A stretch of DNA of 64,000 nt from Membranipora membranacea (taxonomy: Eukaryota; Bryozoa; Gymnolaemata; Cheilostomatida; Membraniporidae), in the NCBI GenBank assembly GCA_914767715.1, contig OU612073.1, positions 17,918,001 to 17,982,000 of the forward strand, given 5' to 3'. A model generated the notes under the pieces. That model searched no databases, was not told the DNA's origin, and worked only from the letters and a program-made list of their open reading frames with translations. Every line of letters starts with the position of its first letter. Position 1 is the first letter of the stretch. This document shows, in pieces, positions 1 through 12,652 of this stretch. The position numbers and the translations under genes are program-made.

Positions 1-53
1 GTCGTCCACTCCCATATCAAATGAAGAATGCTTATGATTTCCGCGATGAAAAA

Positions 54-140
54 ACATGAAAAAAAACTGCTGCGGCCTAGTTTCGAACCCGGGCCTCTCA
101 CATTGAAGTAATTACGCCGCCGATACGAATGACTAGTTCT
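54..140 (-). repeat. tRNA-derived SINE remnant with Pol III-like B box
   Basis: Read on the minus strand, this stretch has a B-box-like GGGTTCGAAAC about 40 nt after a degenerate A-box region. A run of T follows within about 15 nt, as at a Pol III terminator. It resembles in layout the tRNA-like heads near 5.1 kb (GCGT, then about 20 nt, then a G-rich stretch, then GGGTTNGA). No cloverleaf with a paired acceptor stem could be drawn, so I call it a SINE-type remnant and not a tRNA gene. The rest of 1-1,142 shows nothing coding. Confidence 0.35.
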
Positions 141-1142
141 ATGTATCTATTGGCCCTCAAATCAGTCACATCGACATATGAAACATAGTGTGTGTGCTCT
201 CAAAGCTTTGTGCAGCTCCCACACAACTCACCTGGTCTTTCACGATGGGGTCGGTTACAGGTTCGATAATGTATTGCACCGCACTGAGCTCCATCACAAA
301 GGTATGAGATGATGACAAGAGTTACCACAAAAATCAGTCTAGCTCCTTTCATTCTTTATACAAGCTAATACTTGAATTCAGAATTGTTCTTACAAATGAC
401 AGACCGTAACATGTTGTGATCCATTGAGTCCCATTACATTACTTTTATATCACAGTTCTAGCTCTAGGACCTTATTGGTAATAACTTATCAACCTGAGCT
501 CATTGTGGTTTTCTTAAGATGGTTACGTGTTTGTGATGAAAGACTCAAGTATAATGTTGTCAACGGAGATAGATTAACAGATGCCTTAAACGTCATGATT
601 ACCAAATCCTAGTTTCAACTCAAGATAAATTAACAAAAAAAATTTGCTTTGTATCACATGCATGATGAGGTTAAAACAATAACACTGCTGTCAGTATAAT
701 TAGGTGTTTCGTATCATATCAATCTTAGATTATTATCAATTATCAAATAATATTATACAATCTTTGCATCATTATTTAAAATTATTTGTTTTGATGATAT
801 TGTAATTAACTTGGACACTGGATGGTGAATGATTCAACGATTTGCATCATTCTAGCCTCTATTGGCTGTAATCCATTTCTACTCGATTGTATGTAGTAAA
901 AAATATCACAGCAATGCTTTTTGAAGACACACTTTACTACTAATGTCCAACTACTAGCACCTTATTTTCCTCGTTATTATGCCAGAGTAGCATTTTAAAG
1001 TATGATACTCATCTAAATTATATATTGGAGTGAAACAGCTGATGCACATTGCATGTACATGATAAGATGGTTTGACTCCACAAGGCTTGGTTGTTATCAT
1101 CTTCGTTTGACTAACAAATGTTTTGTTCAATTAAGATTGCAG

Positions 1143-1800
1143 ACAAGAGGCGGACATTGGTTCTGTGTCAGATTATGAATTCATCGAGAAAACTGATCCT
1201 TATCTGGATTACTGTGAGATAGATGAGTACGATATGATAAGTGATCTGGACCGAAAAATAGCTTCAAAAGATAGAATATCTGTTAAGGGCCTTGATGGAA
1301 ATTCGGGGTCTGATCGTTCATTTGTGGAGAACTTGAAATTACCCTCTTCGGATTTGTTGGGATCGATTTCCCGAGAATTTACCAAGAGGGGGATAAATCT
1401 GCAAGACAAAGTGTGTTCTGATTTCTCAAGGAAAAAAAGAACTAACTGTGGTCGGAGGAGAAAAGTACCTAAAACACCTCCAATGCTCTGCCGAGGGCGT
1501 AATGCCATGAGAGTATTCTCCCAGGGACCACAAGCAACTGAGGTTGAGGTGCACAGAGACAGTTCTGCAGAGCCCAAGGAGGTTATGCAATCAAGAAATC
1601 AACCTCTTTTGGATAGAGCATCTGTAGACCGTCCTAGTACAAGCCACCATAGCAGCGCGACAATTATAAAAAGTGCTAATCATGGCAATCTCCAATCAAA
1701 AAGGGAAGAAAAATCCACTCCACCAGTTGTAAGCTGTGATTTCGAAGATGCGCTCAGTGTTTACCGTGTTTATACCCTTGATGATGACAAAACTCTGTAA
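1143..1800 (+). CDS. Large exon of an unrecognised gene, acidic then basic, low-complexity
   Basis: An open frame enters through an acceptor (TTGCAG at 1,137-1,142) and runs about 218 codons. It begins with one base completing a codon, then QEADIGSVSDYEFIEKTDPY. The first part is acidic (DYCEIDEYDMISDLD), the middle is basic (SRKKRTNCGRRRKVPK), and the rest is Ser/Pro/Arg-rich. I recognise no domain. The end is ambiguous. The frame stops at TAA 1,798-1,800 (last residues DDDKTL), but that TAA lies inside a perfect donor, CT/GTAAGT, at 1,797. Either this is a terminal exon, or it is internal, ends at 1,796 and continues downstream. Joining it directly to the next good exon at 12,653 would create an immediate TGA, so it is probably a different gene or lacks a linking exon. 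The 5' part lies outside the window. Confidence 0.5.
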
Positions 1801-2063
1801 GTTTTTTTTGTTATGAATTAAACAGAATACAACAAGTAGTGTTTTTGTACTGAATTGGTATACGTTTGGCTGTTCCGTAAATCTGGCGTGTAAATCATTT
1901 TGTTGATAGGATATAGGTGTGCATTTCCTGAGTTATGCCTAACAAAATAATCCTACCCTGAAAACACTTGATAAAGCAGCTGGGTTGAATCAATTTTTTT
2001 GCAGCTGACGTGGGAGGTTGTTTTTACAATCTGAATAATCCAGGGATTTGTGGTGCACAGGTG

Positions 2064-2132
2064 TAAATCACTGTAACAACTCTCAGTAAATCACTGTAAC
2101 AACTCTCAGTAAATCACTGTAACAACTCTCAG
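2064..2132. repeat. Three identical 23-bp tandem copies
   Basis: The unit taaatcactgtaacaactc plus tcag is repeated three times without a mismatch (2,064-2,086, 2,087-2,109, 2,110-2,132). No spacers separate the copies, so this is a minisatellite and not a CRISPR-like array. Confidence 0.95.
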
Positions 2133-4814
2133 TTCTTTTTGGATAAGAATTATTTATCTCATTTATCTTCACAACATATTTTTATTTTGTATTTTTGTCT
2201 GGCCAATTTTCTATGATCATGCATTGCTATGTGGTTAAAAAAGAACAAAAGTCCAAAGCTTTTGAGTCAGGTCAAATACTTTTTCAGAGCCTCAAGGGCT
2301 TATAATTCCTCTTTTAATATCCTCTTTCAAGCCTATAGCCTCCATACAATTACTGGTATCAAATAGCTATCAAATTTACCAATAAACAAATCCGGACACA
2401 CAGTGCTAACCTAACACTTGATGACAATGAATCTTGATAGAAATATTATGCAGATTATGATAATAATTAAGCTGAATATAAGGATGTACTTTATCCTTTG
2501 TTCTGCTTACCATTAATCTGATTGGTCGACTGGTGTTATTGTTATGCAAATTACTTAATTGCATACACATTGTACTGTTGGTTTCCTACTTATGCAAAAT
2601 AAGACGCTTAGAAGAACGTCAAGGTTTTACCTTAATCCATGTTACAGATCTTTTACTGCTCATGGTAAATAGGCAGGTGGTAAATTCAGAATTTTTTTGC
2701 TTATGATGTCATGATGAGGTTTCACAATGAATGTACTTACGGTCCGAAGGTTTGGTAGCGACTTAAGTTGTGGATAAAACTACTTATCTCTGTCCAATTC
2801 TATTCAAGTTTTAATGTCGTTAATCATCTCTTTGAAAATAATTATACTAATATACTAATAAGCCACTATCTTGGCATATCTCATCGACTAAATCATTCTG
2901 TAAATCTCTGTAAAAGGGAACGTATGTGCCAAGATGATCAGGGCAAGCATAACTGTTCACATATTAAATATATTTATAGGATTATACAAGATTTAAGGTC
3001 ATGCCTCACCAACAATTTGTTTGTAGTTATTACTCAATCTACATGCTCAAAGAAGTCTACACTCAGAATTTAACAATGGCATGCATGACGCCATTACGTA
3101 ATGTCATAGCCCAACATTGAGTTTCAGCAACAAGCCATGCCAAAACTTATCGTTTCTCTTGTCCACATATATTTACATTGCCATTTCTTGCAGCAATAAA
3201 TGCAGTTATTCCCCAAAGACTACCTTCATTCATATTATGCAATATGGTTCGATGTATGATTTGGGTTGAAACAAAAATGCCATACAGCATACTCATAGCT
3301 AAACCATCAGTGTTGACGGTGATATAAAAAAGAGTGAGCTTTGTCTAATTGTTGGCCAAGATGGAAAAATGCAATTACCTTTCTTGCCCTCACTAGCCCA
3401 GTGCTGACCAGTATTGATGAAAAAGAAATAATGTCCAGTTGGTCATTTTGAATTATCCTACTGCTAAACTATAGTCAAAATGTTGAAAAAGATGCACTTA
3501 CAAAACGCAAAGTAAAACTATGTGAAAACCATTCTAGTTTGAAATAATTTATGTGATAGGGGCAAACTCAAAGGCCATGGTGATGGCAATAACCTGATTG
3601 TGGACCAAACGTAACTTTTACTTACCAACATATCCTTTTTGTGTGTTTCCAAGTTTTGAGTTTTCAAGTTTCAGCAGCTCTACTCAAATTGAATGAACAC
3701 CTCATAAAATTAGAGGAATATCCATCCATTCATGAATTTTTGCCTGCAGTCTTTCTGCACTAGATTTGGCACAGTAATATAAATCCCTGAATTCAGTCAT
3801 TTTTAGTGTGTTTTACAATTTTTCATACGCTGGGTTGTCTGTTACTTCAGGACTTTCCTCTTCTAGTGCTTAAACTCATGTCAAGGATTGCTACTACAAT
3901 TTGTCATCACAAAATATTTTTTGGGGACTACTTTGTGCTGTCAATCCAGGTCTGACGAATGTATGGTTGTGATGTGTTTGAGCCAGATCAAGGAGTTCTT
4001 CTAAACTCCTTTGGCTAGATGCTCCCAGTTATTGGCAGCTCCTTTTCCTCGAAAAGCGGCCAGTATCATTTTTAAGTCAAATAAAAAACTATTTAAGTCA
4101 TAACTAGTTATATTAATATATGTAATACCCAGTGTATGTTGTCAAATTTGCTTTTTGGGCAACCAATTGAGATGACAAAATTTTTTCTGTGTACTGGTGT
4201 CATTTTGTGACTTACAGTTTGCCAAATAACCGAATGCCGTTGCTTATCACGAATGAACTTACAATCAGTCATAAAACAATTGCATTAACAGTTACTAGAC
4301 AAAATCTCATCTCACCATTTATCGTGGATGATCAGTGCATGATGTGAACGAATAAAAGAAAATTGTATAGATTGAGGTGTGAACACCACATGCATACAAA
4401 ATTGAAAAGTTTTAATTATCTCACTTAAATAGAAAGGATTGTTATTTTCATGTTGATCGTCCATCCAACCATTCTCAGTTGGTCGAGGTTGTTCGACTCT
4501 TTAAAAGATGATCTTGTCACTTCATCTAAAGCTAATCAAAATCAAAAGATTGCAATATCAGCCGATCTGCTGTTTATTTTCAAACAACATTCGCATCTTA
4601 TAATCATCTATGAGAAACATAATTCACCATTCTCAAATCTCAACTACAAATGTACAAACTATCTATTCAGTAAAGCTATTATAAAAAGCATTTTTTTATG
4701 TCTGACAAAATTTTCAGGTCAAAGATAAATTCTTACCTGAACTATACCAAGTAAAAACTCGACTCAGAAATCCTTGTATATCAACTTTGTTGTCCTTAAA
4801 GACTTTGTTTGGGG

Positions 4815-5411
4815 CTGCTCTTTTGTATCACATCTGCTTCTCCATATTTTATTCTATCATGTGAGCGATTTTCAGCTTTAGAATCCAAATATTGAGGAAG
4901 TTATGGCCTCTCAAACTTCCAGGGTGATTGCCTTCAATCGGCATTGGGAATAAGCGGATGTTTCCCCTGGGGTATGTCACAACCATAGACATGTGGCATA
5001 GACATTATGAGTTATTAGTTAATACACTAATAATCACACAGATAAGATGATGATCAAAATTCAGACCTGGGTGGGAATCTAACCCAGGTCCCAATACCTA
5101 TAGGCAACGACGCTACCATCACGCCACTTGGTCCAACTAGGTTAGTCAGTAGACAATATAGCTCAGTATTAGCGGCGTCGCCTGCAAAGCCATTGGGACC
5201 TGGGTTCGAGACCGTTACAGATTTGAACAATTTGATCATCAATATTAGTGACGTACCCTAGGGATTGCCGGCTGATTCTTACTGCCGATAAATTGCCGTC
5301 ACCTTGGAAGTTTGAGAGGCCATAACTTCCTCAATATTTGGATTATAAAGCTGAAAATCGCTCACATGATAGTATAAAATATGGAGAATAAGATGTGATA
5401 CAAAAGAGCAG
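4815..5411. mobile_element. Head-to-head inverted pair of tRNA-derived SINEs (foldback, 597 bp)
   Basis: The outer arms 4,815-4,983 and 5,246-5,411 are inverted copies of each other, near-identical over the outer 105 bp and then diverging. Each arm leads inward to a tRNA-like head. The right copy (+) has an A-box-like TAGCTCAGTATT at 5,159-5,170 and a B box GGTTCGAGACC at 5,203-5,213. The left copy (-) has TGGCGTGATGGT at 5,125-5,114 and GGTTAGATTCC at 5,084-5,074. Both heads share GGGACCTGGGTT. The simplest reading is two copies of one SINE of about 290 bp, heads facing inward and tails outward. No target-site duplication is obvious at the outer borders. A MITE that captured a tRNA-like promoter is the alternative. 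Confidence 0.75.
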
Positions 5412-7340
5412 ATTAACACAAACAATGACTACATGACTATGTATAAAAGCATTACACAGTTCTCAAAAATTTAACTTTATACTTTACAACTTTTAAAGTA
5501 AACTTTTACTTCCAAAACGTAAAATTAAATGCATCAATCCTGATGCCAAATTAAGCCTTTGCACAATTCAAGGTATATTTATAATATAGTTAATCCTTGA
5601 ATGAGGAATGCAGGTTGCAATAAAATGATAAGGTTAATATTCATACCTTTTGCCTTTTTCCTCTAAACTGCTTTTGTATATAATATCTTGATCTAACTGA
5701 TCTGAGTTCATAATAAAGTGAACTGCCTTCTTTCACATGTAAAATTACACTGAACCAGGATAAGTTCTGCCAGATATACAGGGAACACACCAACACAAAG
5801 ACCAGGGCGGGCCCAAATCCCCCCAGACCAATCACGGACAGCCAACGCCCCATAAAGATGTTGGGAGGTGGCCAGAAGCTGCAACAAATACACTCCTCGA
5901 CACAATACTGCACCCTGGATCCCCTGTTTGAAGAGTAAATTACTCTATTGTCCCCTGAAATTGGACTGAACCTAATCCTGCAGATGAGAGCAGTGACAAC
6001 TTGTTTGGAGTTGAAACGAGTCTCCAGCTTAAGCTGGTGAAACAAAAGAACTTTTAATTTGAATATAAAATACATGGGTTTGTTACATAATGAATTTAAT
6101 TTGTTTTTGTAAAGCTGATGAGTATCTTTACACCTCCTCCATACCACTGAACAGTTAGTATAGGCAGCCCACTGTATGTATAGGTACAATAGATAGATGC
6201 TGCTTAACTTGCTGGCTAGATAGGCAGAAGCAGGTTGAATTTTTAGAGGTAGGATAATAGTCTTTGGGTACCCAGGCATAGTTGAGCTGCAATTTTTTTA
6301 AATTGATTTCATTACTAAACAAGCAAATCACGATATCTCAAAAAATTTCATCTGCTGGTCCCTTACCCTGTCTTGACAAGCTTTGTCGGAAGGGTTCCCC
6401 TCTCCTTCCAGCAATGCTTGTCAAGAAATGCCACTGTTTGCCATTGTCTTGCAGGATATGGCACTTTGAAGACTTCTCTTTCAGAGAGTATACAATAACA
6501 AATTCAATAAAATTTAAGAGGTTAACGGTTCCTATAATGCATATCTGGATATGGAATTACCAAAGTATATTGAGGCCAATTATAATTTGACTTGAATTTT
6601 TTAGGGAAACCCATTTATTATATACCCATGGCCATTAACAATAAGCCGCTGGGTCACAAAGCGATATTAAATTCTGTAAATTTTCAACTGCACTATCATT
6701 GACCCACTGTCAAGGTCTCTTGTCCATAACCCAGGATTTGAGTTTACAAACTGCATATAATTCTAGTGATGAAAATACAATTGCCGTTACGCAATGCAAG
6801 GTGTAATATCGCATCCTACTGTATGCTAATGGTTCCTATGGGATCCTGTTGAGGTTTAATTATCAAACCATAAAACCATAAAGTTGCATCTTGGGAATGA
6901 TGTAAAAATTCCTTATTCAGTAGATAAAGGGTAAGTCATAAAGAAATAAAGGGATTCATGCATAAATGATTCAACATTTATGGCATTTCAAGTAGTGTAA
7001 AAGCCTCTTAACAACTTTAAGCATAGCCTATATCAAGCATGACAGTATATTTCAAGCTTGACATGTATACTGGTATTTGCCTTACTTGTGCTAAATCTTG
7101 ATAAGCACCCATTTATGACAGCATTAATGGATTCTGAGGTAACAATAAACGACCCTAGAAAGTGAAAAAATGATTCAAATAACCTGAAAAATACACAACA
7201 ATTATGCATGGCACAATATATAATGCTGATATTCAATTCCCCACCGTGTTTTGCAGTTTGTATGCTCCTTTCTATTTCTCGCAACATATCATCATCACCA
7301 ATTTGCATCAAATGAGAAGACAACTTCGTATTTTTGTTGA

Positions 7341-7510
7341 GTTGCGACATTTGTGACGTTAGTGGGTTCGAGCTATTGCGACGTTTAAAAAATTGCGACG
7401 TTTGTGGGTTTGCGACGTTTTAAAAACCCTTCGTTGCGACGTATTTTGGATTGCGACGTTAGTGGAACGCTAGATTGCGACGTTTTGACGTTTGCGACGT
7501 TTGTGGGTTC
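7341..7510. repeat. Degenerate CpG-rich array of TGCGACGTT units
   Basis: About ten copies of TTGCGACGTTTGTGGG-like units occur in 170 bp. GCGACGT recurs at irregular spacing, separated by variable GTGGGTT or TTTAAAAA fillers. CpG density here is far above the surrounding AT-rich DNA. It may be a decayed minisatellite or a cluster of factor-binding sites; TGACGT, a CRE half-site, also appears in it. Confidence 0.8.
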
Positions 7511-10500
7511 AACAGGAAGAAAAAACTAACTTTTCGATCACAGTATCAGAGTTCAGATTCGCAGACGGCTACATACATATTATCAAACATTTCTTTCATC
7601 TGTGTCAGGACATTTCGATTTGTTCCCCAAAAAATCATTACATTCAATATCCATCCATCCATCAATCCATCAATATCCATCTTAAGTTAGTCCTGTCAAC
7701 TTAAATATATTACATTAAAATACAACGCTGTGCACTGGCAAGTACCCAACCCAACCTCATCACTACTCATAACTGTCCATTTGACCATCTGTAATATGTA
7801 ATTCAAAGGAGGTCCATCCAGTGAGGGCCCAGTGAGGGTAGTCTCCCACCTCCCTGCTCCCACCCTGCCCAAATGCCCTCTTCAAATCTAAGCTAAGATA
7901 GAAATTATCCTTACTTTCTTTCATGAGTAGATAACTTTAGCTCAAGTGGGAAAATGATCTTTTAGTGAGTCAATTTAACCATAATGTGTTGGCTTCCAGT
8001 TTAATAAAAGGTTCGCATTAATTATGAATTATTGTTATCTTTTTTTGGTGTAAAAGTCTCATCTGCAGTCGTCCTATCACCACCATCTTGTTGTAGATGA
8101 TTTCAGCAATTGGGTTTCTGCACTAGATTTCCGTTCTCAGTTCAGCAACATGGCAGTGGAAATGGGTCCCAAGAGCGGAAGAGGTGCCAAACCCTTGGGA
8201 TTATTATCAAAGATATTAATTAACTACTTGCTGGTTTGTCATTCTCATTTATTTCTCACAAATCCAAGCTACCACATGTTTGCTTCCATGATAAATGCTG
8301 GCATACCGATTGATTTTCCAGGACCAATGGTGAAATGAGTCAAGCAAAGTGAGTAAATCTACTCTACAACAATCTCTCCGCAAAGAAGGTCAACGCAGAG
8401 GCCACTAGCAGCTCATTCCCTCTCCAGCAAGTGTATTTCCAGCAAAGAGATAACTCCTTGCTACCAGTTAGTTGTCACTTGAACTTGGTTCATGGCCAAT
8501 TTCCCCAGGGGTAGTCACATTGGAGCTGCAGTCAGTGAGTGAGTAAGCTGGGAGGAATTATTTAATCGAATAAATACTAACTTAACTAGTAGGTAGTACA
8601 CTTAATATGTATTTGTAAAATAATAAATTAGGCCCTCATTTACTACTGCATAACTCATTTTGAGAACCATCTGTACCAGCACCATAGTTTGCTGCATTTT
8701 TAGCTTATGGTTGCAAAATTGGGCCTTAATATGATTGCCTGCAGATTCCTGGGTATGAGTCTTATGCCTACCCATCATTATGCTAGGCAATGAGGATGGA
8801 GGGGGAAGTGGGCCTCAGCAAGCAAGTGCTAAATAAGTGAATGACAACGAAAGGAACGGCAGTGACAAAGCTAGCCCCATAATAAATATCGTTGAGGGTT
8901 TTTGATTTAATTTATCTTCAACGAAGCGAAGACCTTACTGTGTGCTAAGGTACACATTGACCACAAAAGTCCTAGACAGCTGATGAAATGTCATTTTTAA
9001 GACTGTCCTCTTAATTTCCTGGAAAGCCAAGCAACAAATTCTCATAAAAAAAGAGTTGAGGTGATCTCTCTGTCCTAAGGGTGAGAGATTAGCGGTCAAG
9101 TGAATAACCAGAATATTTTGAAGTGCGCTTTCAATGCTATCAATTCAACTTACAAAACTGATATTCATCCCTGCTGATTTTTGGCCGACACAGCATCTTA
9201 TTTGGTTCTATTCTATATTATAAATTATGGTTGCTAATATCTCCTTGCTGTATACTGTAGAGTATAGTTACTATTAGGTGCAGTCCCCTTGGCACTGAGA
9301 TGCTGAGTATAGATACAGAAATAAGTCACCAGTACCTGACCATATATGATAAATGAATTGAACAAAACGGCACCTTTGAGACTAGCTCCATGAGTCCAAT
9401 CACTTGACTTGTGAGGTGTAATTTGAAATTTTCATAAGTAGCAGCGATAACTGATGATGACTAATGTGGTGTTCATAAGGTTAGCGAGTGCCAAGTGACC
9501 AGATTGTTGTTGTTGATAACTTGCTCATTGACATTTTGCTTAGTTAGGAGATTGGGAATGAATTTGCATTTTTGCCCATCTGATGCATTTAGTGAAGGGG
9601 TGGAACTCTTTTACTCCTTGATTTAAGTGATACAAATGTTTCCTGGTAGTTAAAATTGTTCTTATTAGCTAACAGTACAGACTAGGCAATAGTATCAAAG
9701 TTTCTTTGTTTCCTTTTGCCCAGATCTTTGGGGATGTTGAAATCCTCTATTCTTGTTCTCCAATATTTTGACAGTCTATGAAACATAGTACATTGACTCA
9801 GTAAGACTGCGGGCATTAGCCTGGTACTGGAAGTTCAATAATCGGGTATCATATGATTTATCTTGCCAAGCGATATCAAGATAAAGATTTAAGCAGGCAT
9901 CGGTATGTTTGGTCTATTATTAATACCTTGGATATGACCTGGTGTGGTGATCAAACACCTGATTGGGTAAACATACCTATCATCATTGAGAATCAAGGCT
10001 GAACGTTTAACACCAACTTACTTACCTCAAGGGATCGCATTATTCAGTGCATTTTTGTAGCTAATTTATATGTTGAAAAACATTTACTCAGCAACAATTC
10101 AATTTAGAGTGCATGTTTACGAGGCACTAGGACAGCCTTATTCAAAGTGCTGCTATTAACAATAGATTATTGTGTTTATGAGATGTTTGTTTTCTGCAGA
10201 TTGACCTTAGATGCCTTAGTTATTTTCTATCTTGACCTATTGCCACTATTCAGCATCGCAAACACTTACTGTACGTGTACACCATCAACACACCACCATC
10301 TAATATTGATTTTACTCCATTCATAACAAAATCTGAGATGGTCAGCTGTGTACTAAGTTTATTGATGATTTCTTTAGCATATATTGGTTAGCTGTCAGCG
10401 CAAGGTCAAATAACCCTTTGTGCTACTATTCTATATCCAGCCTATATAATGGCCAGCCTTTTCTGTTACAGGACATTATTTAGACGAGGAGAGCAGTAAA

Positions 10501-10610
10501 TGTTATGGAACAGTTTATACATACCAGAAATAACTTACACACTGACTTATCATATGAATGTTTTGTGATAGCCGAGTGTGTTTGAAAGCTCAACTGGATA
10601 AGATTTCAGC

Positions 10611-11447
10611 ATGAGTCATAAATATAAAGATAAAAGCAAGGTATGTTATCCTGTTATTAACAGTAGATTATGTCAGTCGCCCAGTGTTGCATATCAGTAA
10701 TCTATCTTTAAATGTAATAAGCCTTTCATAAAAGTAGGTACCATAATATACACATCATAATAATGTACTTACTTTACTACATGGTTCTGGTTTTTATGTG
10801 GGCATATAATGTGCCAAAATGGATGAGGTCAGTGTGATTGTTAATGGTTAAATAGAATGCCATTTTTTGAGCGCAATCACAACTGTCCTCCCTTCTTTGG
10901 CAGCTTTGTTTTGGATCTTCTGACAGGACTATCAGAGGGTCTAATCCCTACAATTTGAATGTATATGTACACAGAGTCTGTGATATGTATATCCATTGAT
11001 ATGTATATAAGTGTGTGCCGGTATATCACTCTTTGTCTCAAGTACTATAAGAGAGACTATAGATAATCTATAGTGTTTGCCTGTACTGTGTTATGAAATG
11101 AGTCATCATTTTGCCCAGGTACCCCAACTCGTTTTGGCGCCTCGTAAAGTATTGGTGTCATCTTGTCTCAATTATCAAAAAGCATAGCTTCAACTTATCA
11201 ATTTATGACACTATCATGCGATGTATAAGGGAATACCTCTGAAATTGTTGAAGCGGCTAATCAAACCGATGATTCATGGGGGTTGCTTCATAACTCAAAT
11301 CGTTGATTTGTGATTGGCTAAGTGTAATGTATAGCACCAAACAAAAACACAATAGAGATAGAAATTCTTGACTCTGACCAACTTTTCATTCTAACATAAA
11401 TAATGAAAGTGAGAGGTCATCGCAATCTACACTTGGACTTTACTAAG
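10611..11447 (+). other. Two competing candidate first coding exons for the Bcl-2-domain gene
   Basis: The exon at 12,653 opens in phase 0, so a first coding exon should end on a whole codon. Two short candidates do. 10,611-10,640 encodes MSHKYKDKSK, ends at donor GTATGT and lies just after a TTTCAG. 11,403-11,447 encodes MKVRGHRNLHLDFTK, ends at donor GTGAGC and has an in-frame TAA two codons upstream. Neither can be proven. A non-coding first exon, with translation from the ATG at 12,683 in the next exon, is the third option. Confidence 0.25.
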
Positions 11448-12652
11448 GTGAGCTCTCATAATTTCTAATCCAAAATAACAAATTAAGAGATTAAATGTCA
11501 GCTGATAGCGTACTTGATGAATGTTAGTGAGTACATATATATATGAAAAAAACTCAATTTTTGAGACCCTTGATGCAATACTAGTCTCTTTTAGCATTAT
11601 TTTATTACCCAGGTAGGGTTATCTGAGTGGACGATTTATGAAATCTTAGGGTGGCTGGTTGGTTATCTTGCTGCTGTCTTTCACAAAATGTACCACAAGT
11701 TAATGTTAGCTAAAGTTAGGTTTAGCTAGTAATAATATGACTTATTGTTCACAAACGGTAAATTTTAGCTAGCTAAGATAGAAGTCCATATAAAATAAAG
11801 AGGGTAAATAAATGTTAACTTGTCTTAAATTTAGCTACTTCTAGTGTACACAAAACTGCAAACTTAACCTCCTGCGAATACATTACTTCTGTGGAGTAGG
11901 TAGGTGCTCTATCAAAGTTGGCACACTGCTTCATTAGAAGTAATGATTAATATGGTCATATTGCTCTCTAGTATTATTTACTAGTCTCGTGGTTGGGTTC
12001 AGTGTCCAGCCCTGAGTATTTGGTGAGAAAGGGTTATAAAGAGCTCATTAACATTCATTTCAAGTTTGCTTTTCATTTCCCATAAGAAAAGCTGGAAAGG
12101 AAAATCAATGGCTTCATTGGCGTGATAAGTTTAATAATAAAGTGATCAATGTTGTTACTCATTGCACCATTATCTGTCATCTAATCCAGGGTGACACACC
12201 CTCAATGGGCTGATTTACTGATAGTTTTCCTAATTAATCTAAATAGGACCCTGGGAATGCAAGTTAGTAATATTGTGAGCACTAAAAAAGTTGGGAAATG
12301 TGCAAAAAATATTTTGCTGTAGTTATTTTTTCCTATCTGTCAGTGCCGCTGGAACATTCAGGTTCACACTCCGACCACCCAGGCTTACCTACTCGTGTCA
12401 GTAGGCTACCCTTGTTCAGAAGGGTATGATACCAACATACCCACAATGCAATATTAGTACTCAACTTTGATTCTTCACCATTGCATTCTGGGATATGATA
12501 ACTTGCACTGTGGCTCACATACTTGTTACCTGCTAAAGGTTTCATATGAGCCTTGTGATAATACATAATGACCTGATGTTTATGTATCGAATGTGTCACG
12601 CTGTACAATTTACAATTTATCGCTAACGCACAATTTCTTGTCTCCATTGTAG

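Larger units (their letters stand above)
1797..10610. other. Non-coding stretch, intergenic or intronic
   Basis: No exon could be supported in this 8.8 kb. Its ORFs have shuffled composition and no good splice borders. It holds a 23-bp triple repeat (2,064-2,132), a head-to-head SINE pair (4,815-5,411), a CpG-rich degenerate array (7,341-7,510) and short CCAT-type simple repeats near 7,655-7,680. AT-rich unique sequence fills the rest. Confidence 0.5.

Noticed and set aside
2064-2132. CRISPR-like array
   Set aside because: Copies abut with no spacers and the DNA is eukaryotic.
5159-5213. Genuine tRNA gene
   Set aside because: A and B boxes are present, but the acceptor and anticodon stems do not pair and the unit is half of an inverted SINE pair.
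5641-6279. 212-codon minus-strand open frame
   Set aside because: Random-looking composition rich in Tyr, Leu, Ser and Cys, no domain and no splice pattern; probably a chance frame over repeat DNA.
8150-8338. ATG frame MAVEMGPKSGRGAKPL as a first exon
   Set aside because: It has a good start context, but the frame stops before the nearest strong donor (8,350) and no phase-fitting link was found.
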